DNA of 19,669 bases from JAPLKX01 sp035530195 (lineage in GTDB: Bacteria > Hydrogenedentota > Hydrogenedentia > Hydrogenedentales > SLHB01): the NCBI GenBank assembly GCA_035530195.1, contig DATKVG010000161.1:1-19669 (forward strand). Reading direction: 5' to 3'. A program made the position numbers and the translations under genes. The notes beneath the pieces are model-generated. The model worked only from the letters and a program-made list of their open reading frames with translations. It had not been told where the DNA came from and did not search any database. Positions 1 through 7,580 of the stretch are shown piece by piece. Every line of letters begins with the position of its first letter. Position 1 is the stretch's first letter.

Positions 1-3000
1 AATCGAAGATCTCGATCTGGCTATCAGGCGCCACGGTCCCGTCCAGGGATGGATCCAAGACGCACCACACGTAGTACGCCCGCGCAAACGGCTCATCGCC
101 CAGGAAGAACCAGACATTCCAGTATTCGTCCTCGTTGCTCACGCCATCGCCGTCAACGTCGCGGGAGGGCCGGAACGGGTCTCCGGGTATCTCGAGATAG
201 GGGCCGCCTCCCACGTACATTTCAACAAACTCTCTCGAATACCAATGGAGAGTCGCCAACGCGGCCATCAGCCGGTCGGCTTCGTGCATGTATCCGCCGT
301 TGTATGGGGCGGTCTTGACGGCGGCGAGGTTGTGCGCATAGGCATGGAGGGCGTCGGCGTGAAGCGGGTGCGCCGGATCGCAGATCACTTCGGCCAGGGG
401 AGCGAGTTCCCAAGCGTCCATGAGACCGTTGTAGTCAACGTCCAGATAATGCCAGTAATCGTATTCGCCGCCGGCCAGCCACTCGCCTTCCGCGTCAATA
501 AGCGGCAGAATGGGACAACACAAGCCCTCGTCGGCGATGGCCCCGACGTCGAGCAACTGGAACGGCTGAATTTCGTCGTCGCTGAGGACGGTCAACGTGT
601 CCGACCAGGCGCCGGGGGTGGCGGCATCAAGCGCCGCTTCCACCACGTGCGTCTCGCCCGGAGAAAGCAGCACCGGCACGTCGATCAAGCCCGTGTAACC
701 AAACGGGCTGCCGGGGATGGCGTTGTAATCGTAGGCGCTGTAGATGGTGCTGATCGTGAGCAGGGTCGCGCCGACGTTGCGAAGCATGAAGGATTGGACG
801 GGGCCGTCGCCGGGGCAAGAGAGAATTTCGACGCTGCGGTCGTACGCCAGTCCGTCGGAGTCTTGGACGGCAAGGTGCGTGCCGTCGAACGACGTGCCGT
901 CCCGCGAGGGGTCGAGCACGACCTCGACGTAGGTCGCCCGCGATTCGCCCGCGTACCGGACATTTAGATATTCCTCGTAGTTGGATGCGCCGTCGCCGTC
1001 GGCGTCGGCATCGGCGGCCAGCGGGTCGCCGGGAAGAGACACGTAGCTGCCGTAGCCGTTGGCGTCTTCGACAAGGCCCTCACGCAACGAACCGGAAACC
1101 GAGGCCATCGCCCCTATCACATTTTCAGCGGGAAACCCCGGGAAAAGCCGCTGGAATTCGTGCAGGTTGTGCGTGTATGCGCTGAGGGCATCAAGATGAA
1201 TCGGCTGTGCGGGATCGCACAGGATCTCGGCCAGCACGGCTGCCTCCCAGTTATCGAGGATTCGATTCTCGTCAAATTCGTCAGCGGTTTCCCAGTAGTA
1301 CTCCAGCACGGCCAGGATGAGTCCCTGCTCGTCGAAAAGGGGCATGATGGGACAATCAAACGCTTCACAGGCCCCGTAATCGGCTGTTCCGGACACGGCA
1401 ATCGGCAGCAGCGGGTTGTCAACATCGTTACTGACGACCACCAGGGTGTCTTCAAAATAGCCTTCGGAAGGCGGGTAAAAGGTTACTTGTACGGTCAAGT
1501 TCTCGCCGGGCCGCACGGCGATGGGAACGTCGCCGGGGAACTGGTACGTGAAGGCATCGCCTGAAGTGTAGAGGGCATAGATTTCGCTGATAACGAGCAA
1601 CGTACTGCCTGCGTTCCACAACCCGACCTCGCTGTAGGCAAGGTCAAGCGGGCAGGCCGTCATCGGCGCGGGGCCGAACGCGTCCATGTCCGCGGGCGGC
1701 AGCACCGTGCCGTCGAGAGCGGGATCGAACACGCACATCACGTAGAACATGCGGCCCACTTCGCCGTTGCCCAGGAGGCTGAGCACGTTGTTGAACTCGT
1801 CGCGGTTGTTCAGGCCGTCGCCGTCGGGGTCGCTGTCGGCGCCGAACGGGTTGCCCGGCACGGTCACGTAGGGCCGGGAAAGCCAGAAGTAGGAAACTGT
1901 CCACATCTGCATGTCGGGACTGACAGACAGGCCGGCCGCGAGGTAGTAGGCGTACATCCACGTCCACCCCCCGTCTTCGTGATCGAGCATGGCCAGGTTA
2001 GAGTCAAAGACGCACAGCGACGCCTGATGCCACGGGTTGGCCGGGTAGCACAATGCTTCCCCAAGCAAGGCAAACTGCCACCAGTCAAGTATGCCGTCCG
2101 CGTCGACGTCCAAGCCGTGATAGTCGCCAAATTCCCAAAGGGCGCTTGCGGCATCACCATCGATCAAGCTGGTGGCGGGGCACGGCACGCTGTAACACGT
2201 GTGAACGGCTTGGCCCGTGACGGCCAGCATGAGTTCGGGCGAGGTTGGGTCGTTGCTGATCACGACCAACTGGTCTTCATATGTACCTTCGGCCGGCGGA
2301 TTGAAAAACACCTCAACAACCTGGAATTCCCCCGGGTCGAGGGTTATCGGGCCCAGGCCCGCATACGAAAAGGCGCCGGACCCGCCCGTGCTGTATAGGT
2401 CGGTGATAGACAGCAGGGCAAGGCCGGTGTTGGAAATCGTGAAAGATTGGAGTGCATACGTGCCGGGGCAGGTTTGCAGCAGCACCGAAAGATCGTCCGG
2501 CTGCCCGGACGAGTCAACGATCTGCAGGGACGGCTGGTCTCCCGCCGTGCAACCGGGATTGAAGACGCACGCAACGAAATTTTCTCGCGTGCCGGCCGCG
2601 CCTGTTACGGCAAGAAACTCTTCGTAGTTGGACAGGCCGTCGCTGTCAAGGTCGGAGGTTGCGGCAAGCGGGTCGCCGGATATCAGCACAAACGCGCCGA
2701 GGCCGCCAAACGTATCTTGCCACATCTGCTGGAACTCCGGGCTCAACGTTACTCCCCCGGCGATCACATGGCCCCACATGTCGTAAAAGAAAGGTTGTCC
2801 CGAGCCGTACGCGGCGGCCTCAACCTCGGCGAGATTAGAAAGATAGACGCTGACGGCCTCCTCGTGGAGCGGATGGCCCGGGTCATCACAAAGCAGATGG
2901 GCCAGAGCCGCGATTTCCCAACTGTCGGTGATGCCGTTTTCGTCCACGTCAGACACCTGCCAGTCCCAGGGAATAATCAAAGAGTAGAACTCCGTGCCCT

Positions 3001-3028
3001 CGATGTCGAAAACGGGCAGGACAGGGCA
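1..3028 (-). repeat. Tandem coding repeat, unit about 828-846 bp, three full copies and one partial
   Basis: The units begin at the Cys codon of the Cys-Pro opening at 3028, 2182, 1354 and 517, giving lengths of 846, 828 and 837 bases and then a truncated copy. All unit lengths are multiples of three, so the array stays in frame. The similarity is clear in protein (LCDPxxPxH, the DxDGDG-x-x-N loop, VLDPSLDG-like ends) but diverged in DNA. This points to old duplication under protein-level constraint, not recent slippage. Confidence 0.8.
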
Positions 3029-3172
3029 GTCCAAGCTGGCTTGTGCGTCGGCCGGTGGTTGGAGAAGACTGCAAAGACAGATCAGGGCCGTCAAGATCAA
3101 CAGCCGCCTGCTGTAGCCATTGAAACCGTGCTTAATGTCTTTGCCAGCTTGATTTGCGTGTGCCGTTAACAT
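1..3172 (-). CDS. Exported tandem-repeat protein with EF-hand-like loops and choice-of-anchor-D domains (3' end outside the window)
   Basis: The frame stays open for 1057 codons from ATG at 3172 to the left edge and has no stop in the window. The start has a good ribosome-binding site (GAGGGG at 3182-3177, four bases before ATG). A long N-region with Arg22-Arg23 leads into a hydrophobic stretch (about residues 24-37) and a likely signal-peptidase I site near ADAQA (41-45). From residue 49 the protein is a tandem array: units at about 49-330, 331-606, 607-885 and 886 onward. Each unit opens with Cys-Pro and carries an EF-hand-like loop (e.g. DVDENGITDSWE in unit 1), a C-x-P-x-x-P-x-H signature, and a second DxDxDG loop (D174, D176, D178 in unit 1). 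It then has a beta-rich segment with the pattern of choice-of-anchor-D/ASPM-SPD-2-Hydin domains (F-x-I/L-x-N-x-G, PGE, SND/SDD). I infer a secreted, calcium-stabilised surface or matrix protein. The function is not known, and any C-terminal anchor lies outside the window. Confidence 0.88.
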   Translation of the reverse strand, partial: MLTAHANQAGKDIKHGFNGYSRRLLILTALICLCSLLQPPADAQASLDCPVLPVFDIEGTEFYSLIIPWDWQVSDVDENGITDSWEIAALAHLLCDDPGHPLHEEAVSVYLSNLAEVEAAAYGSGQPFFYDMWGHVIAGGVTLSPEFQQMWQDTFGGLGAFVLISGDPLAATSDLDSDGLSNYEEFLAVTGAAGTRENFVACVFNPGCTAGDQPSLQIVDSSGQPDDLSVLLQTCPGTYALQSFTISNTGLALLSITDLYSTGGSGAFSYAGLGPITLDPGEFQVVEVFFNPPAEGTYEDQLVVISNDPTSPELMLAVTGQAVHTCYSVPCPATSLIDGDAASALWEFGDYHGLDVDADGILDWWQFALLGEALCYPANPWHQASLCVFDSNLAMLDHEDGGWTWMYAYYLAAGLSVSPDMQMWTVSYFWLSRPYVTVPGNPFGADSDPDGDGLNNRDEFNNVLSLLGNGEVGRMFYVMCVFDPALDGTVLPPADMDAFGPAPMTACPLDLAYSEVGLWNAGSTLLVISEIYALYTSGDAFTYQFPGDVPIAVRPGENLTVQVTFYPPSEGYFEDTLVVVSNDVDNPLLPIAVSGTADYGACEAFDCPIMPLFDEQGLILAVLEYYWETADEFDENRILDNWEAAVLAEILCDPAQPIHLDALSAYTHNLHEFQRLFPGFPAENVIGAMASVSGSLREGLVEDANGYGSYVSLPGDPLAADADADGDGASNYEEYLNVRYAGESRATYVEVVLDPSRDGTSFDGTHLAVQDSDGLAYDRSVEILSCPGDGPVQSFMLRNVGATLLTISTIYSAYDYNAIPGSPFGYTGLIDVPVLLSPGETHVVEAALDAATPGAWSDTLTVLSDDEIQPFQLLDVGAIADEGLCCPILPLIDAEGEWLAGGEYDYWHYLDVDYNGLMDAWELAPLAEVICDPAHPLHADALHAYAHNLAAVKTAPYNGGYMHEADRLMAALATLHWYSREFVEMYVGGGPYLEIPGDPFRPSRDVDGDGVSNEDEYWNVWFFLGDEPFARAYYVWCVLDPSLDGTVAPDSQIEIFD

Positions 3173-3253
3173 AAATCCCCTCGCTCCAAATATGTCTTGC
3201 ACCGAAACAACACAGACTCGCCGCGGATAAAAGACTCTCCACGTGTCTTATAC

Positions 3254-3338
3254 GATCGTCACGAACGTTTCCGGCAGCCAACCCACTACAGCCGTGCCAA
3301 CTGCCCCAGGCATAGCGGCAACCGGAAACGCTAGGATC
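3254..3338 (-). promoter_or_regulatory. Candidate structured leader RNA upstream of the tandem-repeat protein gene
   Basis: Read on the minus strand, CGTTTCCGG (3330-3322) and CCGGAAACG (3274-3266) form a perfect 9-bp stem. The enclosed 47 bases can form GCCG/CGGC (3319-3316 with 3294-3291) and then TGCC/GGCA (3312-3309 with 3298-3295) over a C-rich or G-rich loop. GATC at 3338-3335 and 3257-3254 can extend the base of the structure. The element ends about 80 bases before the ATG at 3172. I could not match it to a riboswitch family I know. It could instead be a protein-binding inverted repeat, especially since a TATAAG hexamer lies just below it at 3252-3247. Confidence 0.4.
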
Positions 3339-3366
3339 AGATTTACTTCCGCTTGCCCCAAGAGAA

Positions 3367-3387
3367 ACGGCCCGTGCCACGGCCCGT
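3367..3387. promoter_or_regulatory. Operator-like direct repeat with an internal palindrome
   Basis: The 9-mer ACGGCCCGT occurs at 3367-3375 and again at 3379-3387, a 12-base period. Between and across them lies CCGTG-C-CACGG (3372-3382), an 11-base dyad. The site is just downstream of the candidate promoter at 3406-3434, where a repressor could act. No regulator is encoded in the window, so the assignment is by position only. Confidence 0.25.
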
Positions 3388-3405
3388 ATCAGTCCATTTT
3401 GAACA

Positions 3406-3434
3406 TCCATAACACAAGTCGGTTTTTCAGTCAA
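3406..3434 (-). promoter_or_regulatory. Candidate sigma70 promoter for the tandem-repeat protein gene
   Basis: On the minus strand TTGACT (3434-3429) is followed after exactly 17 bases by TATGGA (3411-3406), preceded by TGT as in an extended -10. It would give a leader of about 225 bases including the structured element at 3254-3338. The -10 matches the consensus at only three positions. A second possible -10, TATAAG at 3252-3247, lacks a good -35. Confidence 0.35.
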
Positions 3435-3558
3435 GATAAATAGAAACCACGGGCAAGAAATTTATTGACGCAACACGACAATTAACGCAGCAACCGCTTT
3501 TTTATCAATATATAAGCCACTGTTTACATTAGACCTTATGTAGATATTAATTTGGCGT
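3435..3558. other. AT-rich non-coding patch between divergent genes
   Basis: This stretch is markedly AT-rich (e.g. around 3499-3516 and 3521-3554) in an otherwise GC-rich window and has no supportable gene. It contains a weak plus-strand promoter-like pair, TTTACA (3523-3528) and TATTAA (3545-3550) with a 16-base spacer, which I do not consider established. It directly borders the sulfatase-like remnant. The low GC may mark promoter DNA, a nucleoid-protein site or a scar from past insertion or deletion. Confidence 0.5.
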
Positions 3559-3684
3559 CTAACGGTCTAAGTCGCGCATCCATTGTTCGTGAAGCTTCTC
3601 GATCCGGGCCACGTCGCCCGGATACTGCTCCGCGAGGTTACTGTGCGTTTTCTCCCGTGCCGATTTGCCCGTGGAGGACGTCAT
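3559..3684 (-). pseudogene. Short remnant resembling the C-terminal tail of a sulfatase
   Basis: The minus strand from ATG at 3684 to TAG at 3559 reads 41 codons. The middle and end (NLAEQYPGDVARIEKLHEQW, then MRDLDR) look like the extreme C-terminus of formylglycine-dependent sulfatases of the arylsulfatase A type, which commonly end with an E-T-x-N-L-A, P-x-V-x-R-L, LH-x-x-W pattern. Codons upstream in the same frame meet a stop at 3712-3714, and no sulfatase active-site region is present. It is therefore either the last piece of a deleted sulfatase gene or, less likely, a free-standing small protein. I see no good ribosome-binding site argument for the latter. The call rests on a remembered family pattern, not on an alignment. 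Confidence 0.5.
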
Positions 3685-3781
3685 GGGGCGTGGGCGCGGC
3701 AGCCGATTGAATCACAGGTGCCAGATTTTTGCCATCCCGTCATTAGAAGAAAAAACGAGTAGTTGGCGCCTGCCCCGCCAC

Positions 3782-3811
3782 TTGCCACAAGACTTGGTTC
3801 AAGCGCATCAT
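3782..3811 (+). promoter_or_regulatory. Candidate promoter of the GH2 gene
   Basis: TTGCCA (3782-3787) and CATCAT (3806-3811) are separated by 18 bases. The predicted transcription start would be around 3817-3819, giving a leader of about 27 bases before the ATG at 3845. The -35 matches the consensus at five positions and the -10 at four. No better pair was seen between 3685 and 3845. Confidence 0.3.
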
Positions 3812-3844
3812 GGGGGTGTTCCTTTGCGACGTTATGAGGTAAAG

Positions 3845-6800
3845 ATGACAGGCGCACGATTCCTTTTGCAGAAACTTGAAACACTGATTCTCATTTTCGT
3901 TCCCCTCTTGTCGCTTCAGGCGAACGCTGTGCGCGAAACCCTGTCCCTGAACGGCTCGTGGCAGTTCGTCAAAGTAGAGTCGCTCGACTCGGCGCCGCCC
4001 GGCTCCGGATGGAGCACTATCGAAGTCCCCGGCACGGTGCAAGGCCACAACTATGAGCGGGCGTGGTTCCGCCGCTCGTTCAACGCGCCTGAATCCTGGA
4101 ACGGGAAACGCATCTTGCTCCGGTTCGGCGGCGTGAAATTCGACAGCCGCGTATTCATCAACGACGCCAGAACCGGCGGCTGTTTCAATGGGTACGACGC
4201 GTTCGACCTGGACATTACCGATCATGTCCGTTTTGGTGCGGAAAACGACCTACTCGTGGGCGTCCAAGACTGGACCGCCCTGTTTGCCGGCGATAAACTC
4301 GCCCTGCCCGCCAAGGCCGACTGGACCGCCCTCCGGCGCATCCCGCGCGACCGCGTCCTTGCGCCGATCGGCGGGCGCTTTGATCTCTACGGGATCTGGG
4401 ACGACGTGGATCTCGAGGCGGCGCCGCCCGTACACGTAGCCGGCTGCTTTGTCCGGCCGTCAGTGGGCCGGCAGCGGCTGAGCATCGACGCCGCCGTCGC
4501 CAATAAGAGTGCGGCAGAGTTTTCCGGCCGCATTGAAGCCCGCATCTATCCGTTCAGCGACCCTGGCGGCGCCGCCCTGCCCACTTCCAGCGCGGCGCCT
4601 GTCAAAATCCCGGCAGCCCAGGTCAAGACCATCCGGCTGGAAATCGAGAACCCCGGCTTGAAATTCTGGTGGCCGCACGAGCCCAACCTTTACATCCTCG
4701 AGATCCGTGTCGGCGACGATGTTCACCGCGAGCGGTTTGGGTGGCGCGAATTCCGGGCCGAGAACGGCGATTTCTTTCTGAACGGCGTTCAGGTCCATCT
4801 GCTGGGGCGGTCCTGGTGGCCTTACGACGTGCCCAACACCGACGAGGCCATTACGGCCAAGATCAAGATGCTCAAGGAAAACCACGTCAATTTCTTCCGC
4901 ACCCACACGCAGCCGTGGCCCCGCAGATGGTATGAATTGGCCGACGAACTTGGCCTGATGATGATGCCCGAGGCCGCCATATTCACCGACGACGAAACCT
5001 ACCGCATTGACGACCCCGCGTTCTGGAATCACTACTCCGAACACCTGTCGTCCATGGTGCGCAACCTCAGAAATCACCCGTCCATCGTGATGTGGAGCCT
5101 CGAAAACGAGTTCTGCGGCGTTCGCGCAAAACGAAATCCAACCGCCGAAACAAACCTCGCCCGAATGGGCGGGATTGTCAAAGATCTCGATGATACCCGC
5201 CCCATCGTGTTTGAATCCGATGGGGACCCCGCAGGCGCCGCCGATGTCATCGGGCTCCACTACCCAAATGAGTTTCCCGAGCGAAGGCTCTGGCCCAACG
5301 ACGCATTCTGGATGGACTCGCCCAACGGCTCCCGCCGGGATAAAATGTTCTGGCCAACGCCCGAATTCCTCTGGGACCGGTCAAAACCCCTGTACATCGG
5401 CGAGTTTCTCTGGGTGCCCGACGAAGCTCCCACCACCGCCTCACTCTTCTTCGGCGACCTCGCCTACACCGACCCCAGGCCCTATCACTTCAAAGCCATC
5501 GCCGAGGCCTGGCGAATGCAGATACTCGCCTACCGCCACTACGGCGTCAGCGGATTCGCACCCTGGGGCTACGATTACATCAAGCCCGACGGCGAGCGGC
5601 GCCCCGTCCTGCTCGCACAAACCGACATGTTCTGCCCACTGGCCGCGTTCATCCGCGAGCACGATAACCGGTTCTTTGCCGGGGAAACGGTCGCCCGCAC
5701 CGTTGAACTCTTCAATGACACGACGTCGGCTGCCGCCGCCCGGCTCGTCTGGGAACTCCTCAAAAACAACGAGCCCGTGGCCTCAGGCGAACTCGCCGTC
5801 GACCTTCCCGCGGGCGCACACAAAGAACAAATACTGGACCTGCCAATGCCCAGCGTCGCCGGGCGGACCGCGCTCTCGCTCCGGTTGACACTCCTCATGC
5901 AGGGCGATGCCCGGTTCCGCCAGGACTGGCCCGTAGACGTCTTCCCCAAACACACCTGGAATCTCCCCGATGTGTCGCTGTTTCTCTACGACCCGCAAGA
6001 CAGCCTCGCTTCAGACTTCCAGCAGGCAAACGTCAGGTTCACGCCGCTCGATACCCTTGACCAATGGCCCGGCGACGGAATTCTCGTCATCGGCGCCCAG
6101 TCTTCGCCCATTCAGCCTGGCGCGCAGACCCCCGTCATTGCTACCCCCGGCAAACAGTTTCAAACCCTCTCCCAAAAAGTCGCCAAAGGCGGCCGCGTCC
6201 TGGTGCTCGCACAAACACCCGATACCGCCGGCTGCCTGCCCGTGCGGCTCACCTCGCTGTCGTCCACCATGGCCTTCGCCCAACAGCCCAGCCATCCCGT
6301 CCTCGCGGGATTCATGCCCGAAGATTTCCGCTGGTGGCGCGGCGACCACCTCGTCACCCGCTGCGAACCCGCCCGGCCCCCTCGCGGCGGCGCTCAGGCC
6401 CTGATCGTCACCGGTTCCGACCAGGGCATAGCGCATGCGCCCCTGCTCGAACTCCCCGACGGCAACGGCTTCTGGCTCGTGTGCCAACTGCTCGTGGCCG
6501 AAAAGCTTGACTCCGAGCCCGTCGCCTCACAATTGCTCGAACAGATGCTCACGTACCTTGGCGCGTATAAAGCGCCAACAACAGGCACGGCGTTTGTCGG
6601 CACGCCCGCACTGAACGACCGCCTCAACGAATTGGGCCTGAATTTCGAGCGCCTCGCCGACTGGTCCAGCCTGTCCGCGTCCACGACTCGGTTGCTCGTC
6701 TTACAGGCAGACGGCGCGACCGTGGCCGAACACGCGGCCCAACTGTTTTCATTTCTTGAACAAGGCGGCAACGTCGTCTTGCACAGGCCGTCAGCAGCCG

Positions 6801-7579
6801 ATTTCCAACAGATCCGAACCAGTCTCAACGTGCCGCTCGAATTCCTGGCCTCCCGCGGCCCAGTCTCGCGCGCCGAAGGCGAGCACCCTTTCATTGAAAC
6901 TCTCGTGCGCGAAGACTTGCATTGGATCGAAGAACGGCCCGCGTTCAGCCGTGCCGCGCCGCCCCGCGCCGGAGACATGGCCGAGGCCCTATTCGTGTCT
7001 GCCGCCAAGGACTCCTCGGCCAAATCCTGCCTTGCCCTCACGTCGCCCCCGGCCCTTGTCAGCGTTCCGGTCGGGAAGGGCTGGCTGGTGGTGAATGCAA
7101 TCCGTTGGGATGAGCCGGGCGCCAATGCGCTCCGCGCCGGCCGTTTTGCGTGCAGCCTGCTCGCCGCGTTGGGAGGCCGGTTTTGCGTGCCCGCGCCCGT
7201 CACCGTCCTTGAAGCCGAAGCCATGCAGCCCAACCCCGGCATCGGCGCATTCACAAGGGCGCAGGACCACGTGTTGATGGGGGCCAACGGTTATGTTGAG
7301 CAGGCGGTCAAGATTGCCGAGCCCGGCTCGTACCGCCTCGGACTGCACGCCAAAGGCACTCCCGTCGACGGCGTCTTTTCCATAATGGCCGTACAACTCG
7401 ACGGCAACGAGTTGGGCCGGGTCGAATGCGCCTCACCGTCCTGGAGCGTGTTTGAACTTCTGGCCGACCTGCCGGCAGGCGACCATGTTTTTCGCTTTGC
7501 ATTCATCAATGATGCGCGCCGCCCGAACGAGGACAGGAATCTCTGGCTGGACCGCGTCGAAATCGCCCCCGGACCGTAA
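3845..7579 (+). CDS. Secreted multidomain glycoside hydrolase family 2 protein with C-terminal carbohydrate-binding-like domain
   Basis: The protein has 1244 residues from ATG 3845, which is preceded by GAGGT at 3836-3840 and begins a clear signal peptide (hydrophobic 13-24, likely cut after ANA at 28). The frame is open back to 3665, but that extension is basic, has no homology signature and precedes the signal peptide. Residues about 30-190 are a GH2 jelly-roll (LSLNGSWQF, then FGGVKFDSRVFIN), 195-298 an Ig-like domain, and 299-600 the TIM barrel. Glu422 in WSLENEF fits the acid/base and Glu520 in YIGEF the nucleophile, 98 residues apart as expected for GH2. Then come an Ig-like segment, two stretches (about 700-910 and 914-1110) with the look of class I glutamine-amidotransferase-like folds, and a C-terminal beta domain (about 1119-1244, ending LWLDRVEI) like CBM6/35/36-type modules. 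It probably cleaves a beta-linked sugar outside the cytoplasm. Galactosidase, glucuronidase and mannosidase cannot be separated by eye. Confidence 0.9.
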   Translation: MTGARFLLQKLETLILIFVPLLSLQANAVRETLSLNGSWQFVKVESLDSAPPGSGWSTIEVPGTVQGHNYERAWFRRSFNAPESWNGKRILLRFGGVKFDSRVFINDARTGGCFNGYDAFDLDITDHVRFGAENDLLVGVQDWTALFAGDKLALPAKADWTALRRIPRDRVLAPIGGRFDLYGIWDDVDLEAAPPVHVAGCFVRPSVGRQRLSIDAAVANKSAAEFSGRIEARIYPFSDPGGAALPTSSAAPVKIPAAQVKTIRLEIENPGLKFWWPHEPNLYILEIRVGDDVHRERFGWREFRAENGDFFLNGVQVHLLGRSWWPYDVPNTDEAITAKIKMLKENHVNFFRTHTQPWPRRWYELADELGLMMMPEAAIFTDDETYRIDDPAFWNHYSEHLSSMVRNLRNHPSIVMWSLENEFCGVRAKRNPTAETNLARMGGIVKDLDDTRPIVFESDGDPAGAADVIGLHYPNEFPERRLWPNDAFWMDSPNGSRRDKMFWPTPEFLWDRSKPLYIGEFLWVPDEAPTTASLFFGDLAYTDPRPYHFKAIAEAWRMQILAYRHYGVSGFAPWGYDYIKPDGERRPVLLAQTDMFCPLAAFIREHDNRFFAGETVARTVELFNDTTSAAAARLVWELLKNNEPVASGELAVDLPAGAHKEQILDLPMPSVAGRTALSLRLTLLMQGDARFRQDWPVDVFPKHTWNLPDVSLFLYDPQDSLASDFQQANVRFTPLDTLDQWPGDGILVIGAQSSPIQPGAQTPVIATPGKQFQTLSQKVAKGGRVLVLAQTPDTAGCLPVRLTSLSSTMAFAQQPSHPVLAGFMPEDFRWWRGDHLVTRCEPARPPRGGAQALIVTGSDQGIAHAPLLELPDGNGFWLVCQLLVAEKLDSEPVASQLLEQMLTYLGAYKAPTTGTAFVGTPALNDRLNELGLNFERLADWSSLSASTTRLLVLQADGATVAEHAAQLFSFLEQGGNVVLHRPSAADFQQIRTSLNVPLEFLASRGPVSRAEGEHPFIETLVREDLHWIEERPAFSRAAPPRAGDMAEALFVSAAKDSSAKSCLALTSPPALVSVPVGKGWLVVNAIRWDEPGANALRAGRFACSLLAALGGRFCVPAPVTVLEAEAMQPNPGIGAFTRAQDHVLMGANGYVEQAVKIAEPGSYRLGLHAKGTPVDGVFSIMAVQLDGNELGRVECASPSWSVFELLADLPAGDHVFRFAFINDARRPNEDRNLWLDRVEIAPGP

Positions 7580-7580
7580 A

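Noticed and set aside
245..967. Plus-strand open frames in the first 3.2 kb (also 2447-3169 and 1160-1564)
   Set aside because: They are antisense to the continuous minus-strand repeat protein, and their apparent repetition only mirrors its tandem units.
3254..3338. Assignment of the leader element to the cyclic-di-GMP-I riboswitch family
   Set aside because: Only short stretches such as GGGCAA nearby are reminiscent. The conserved GAAA loop and ACGCAAAGC core of that family are not present.
3132..3434. 100-codon minus-strand frame in the leader of the repeat-protein gene
   Set aside because: It has no ribosome-binding site, mixed composition and no domain. It overlaps the true gene start and the structured leader element.
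3665..3844. Upstream extension of the GH2 reading frame
   Set aside because: The first 60 codons are basic and unlike any secreted leader. The signal peptide and Shine-Dalgarno both point to ATG 3845, and the extension overlaps the sulfatase-like remnant.
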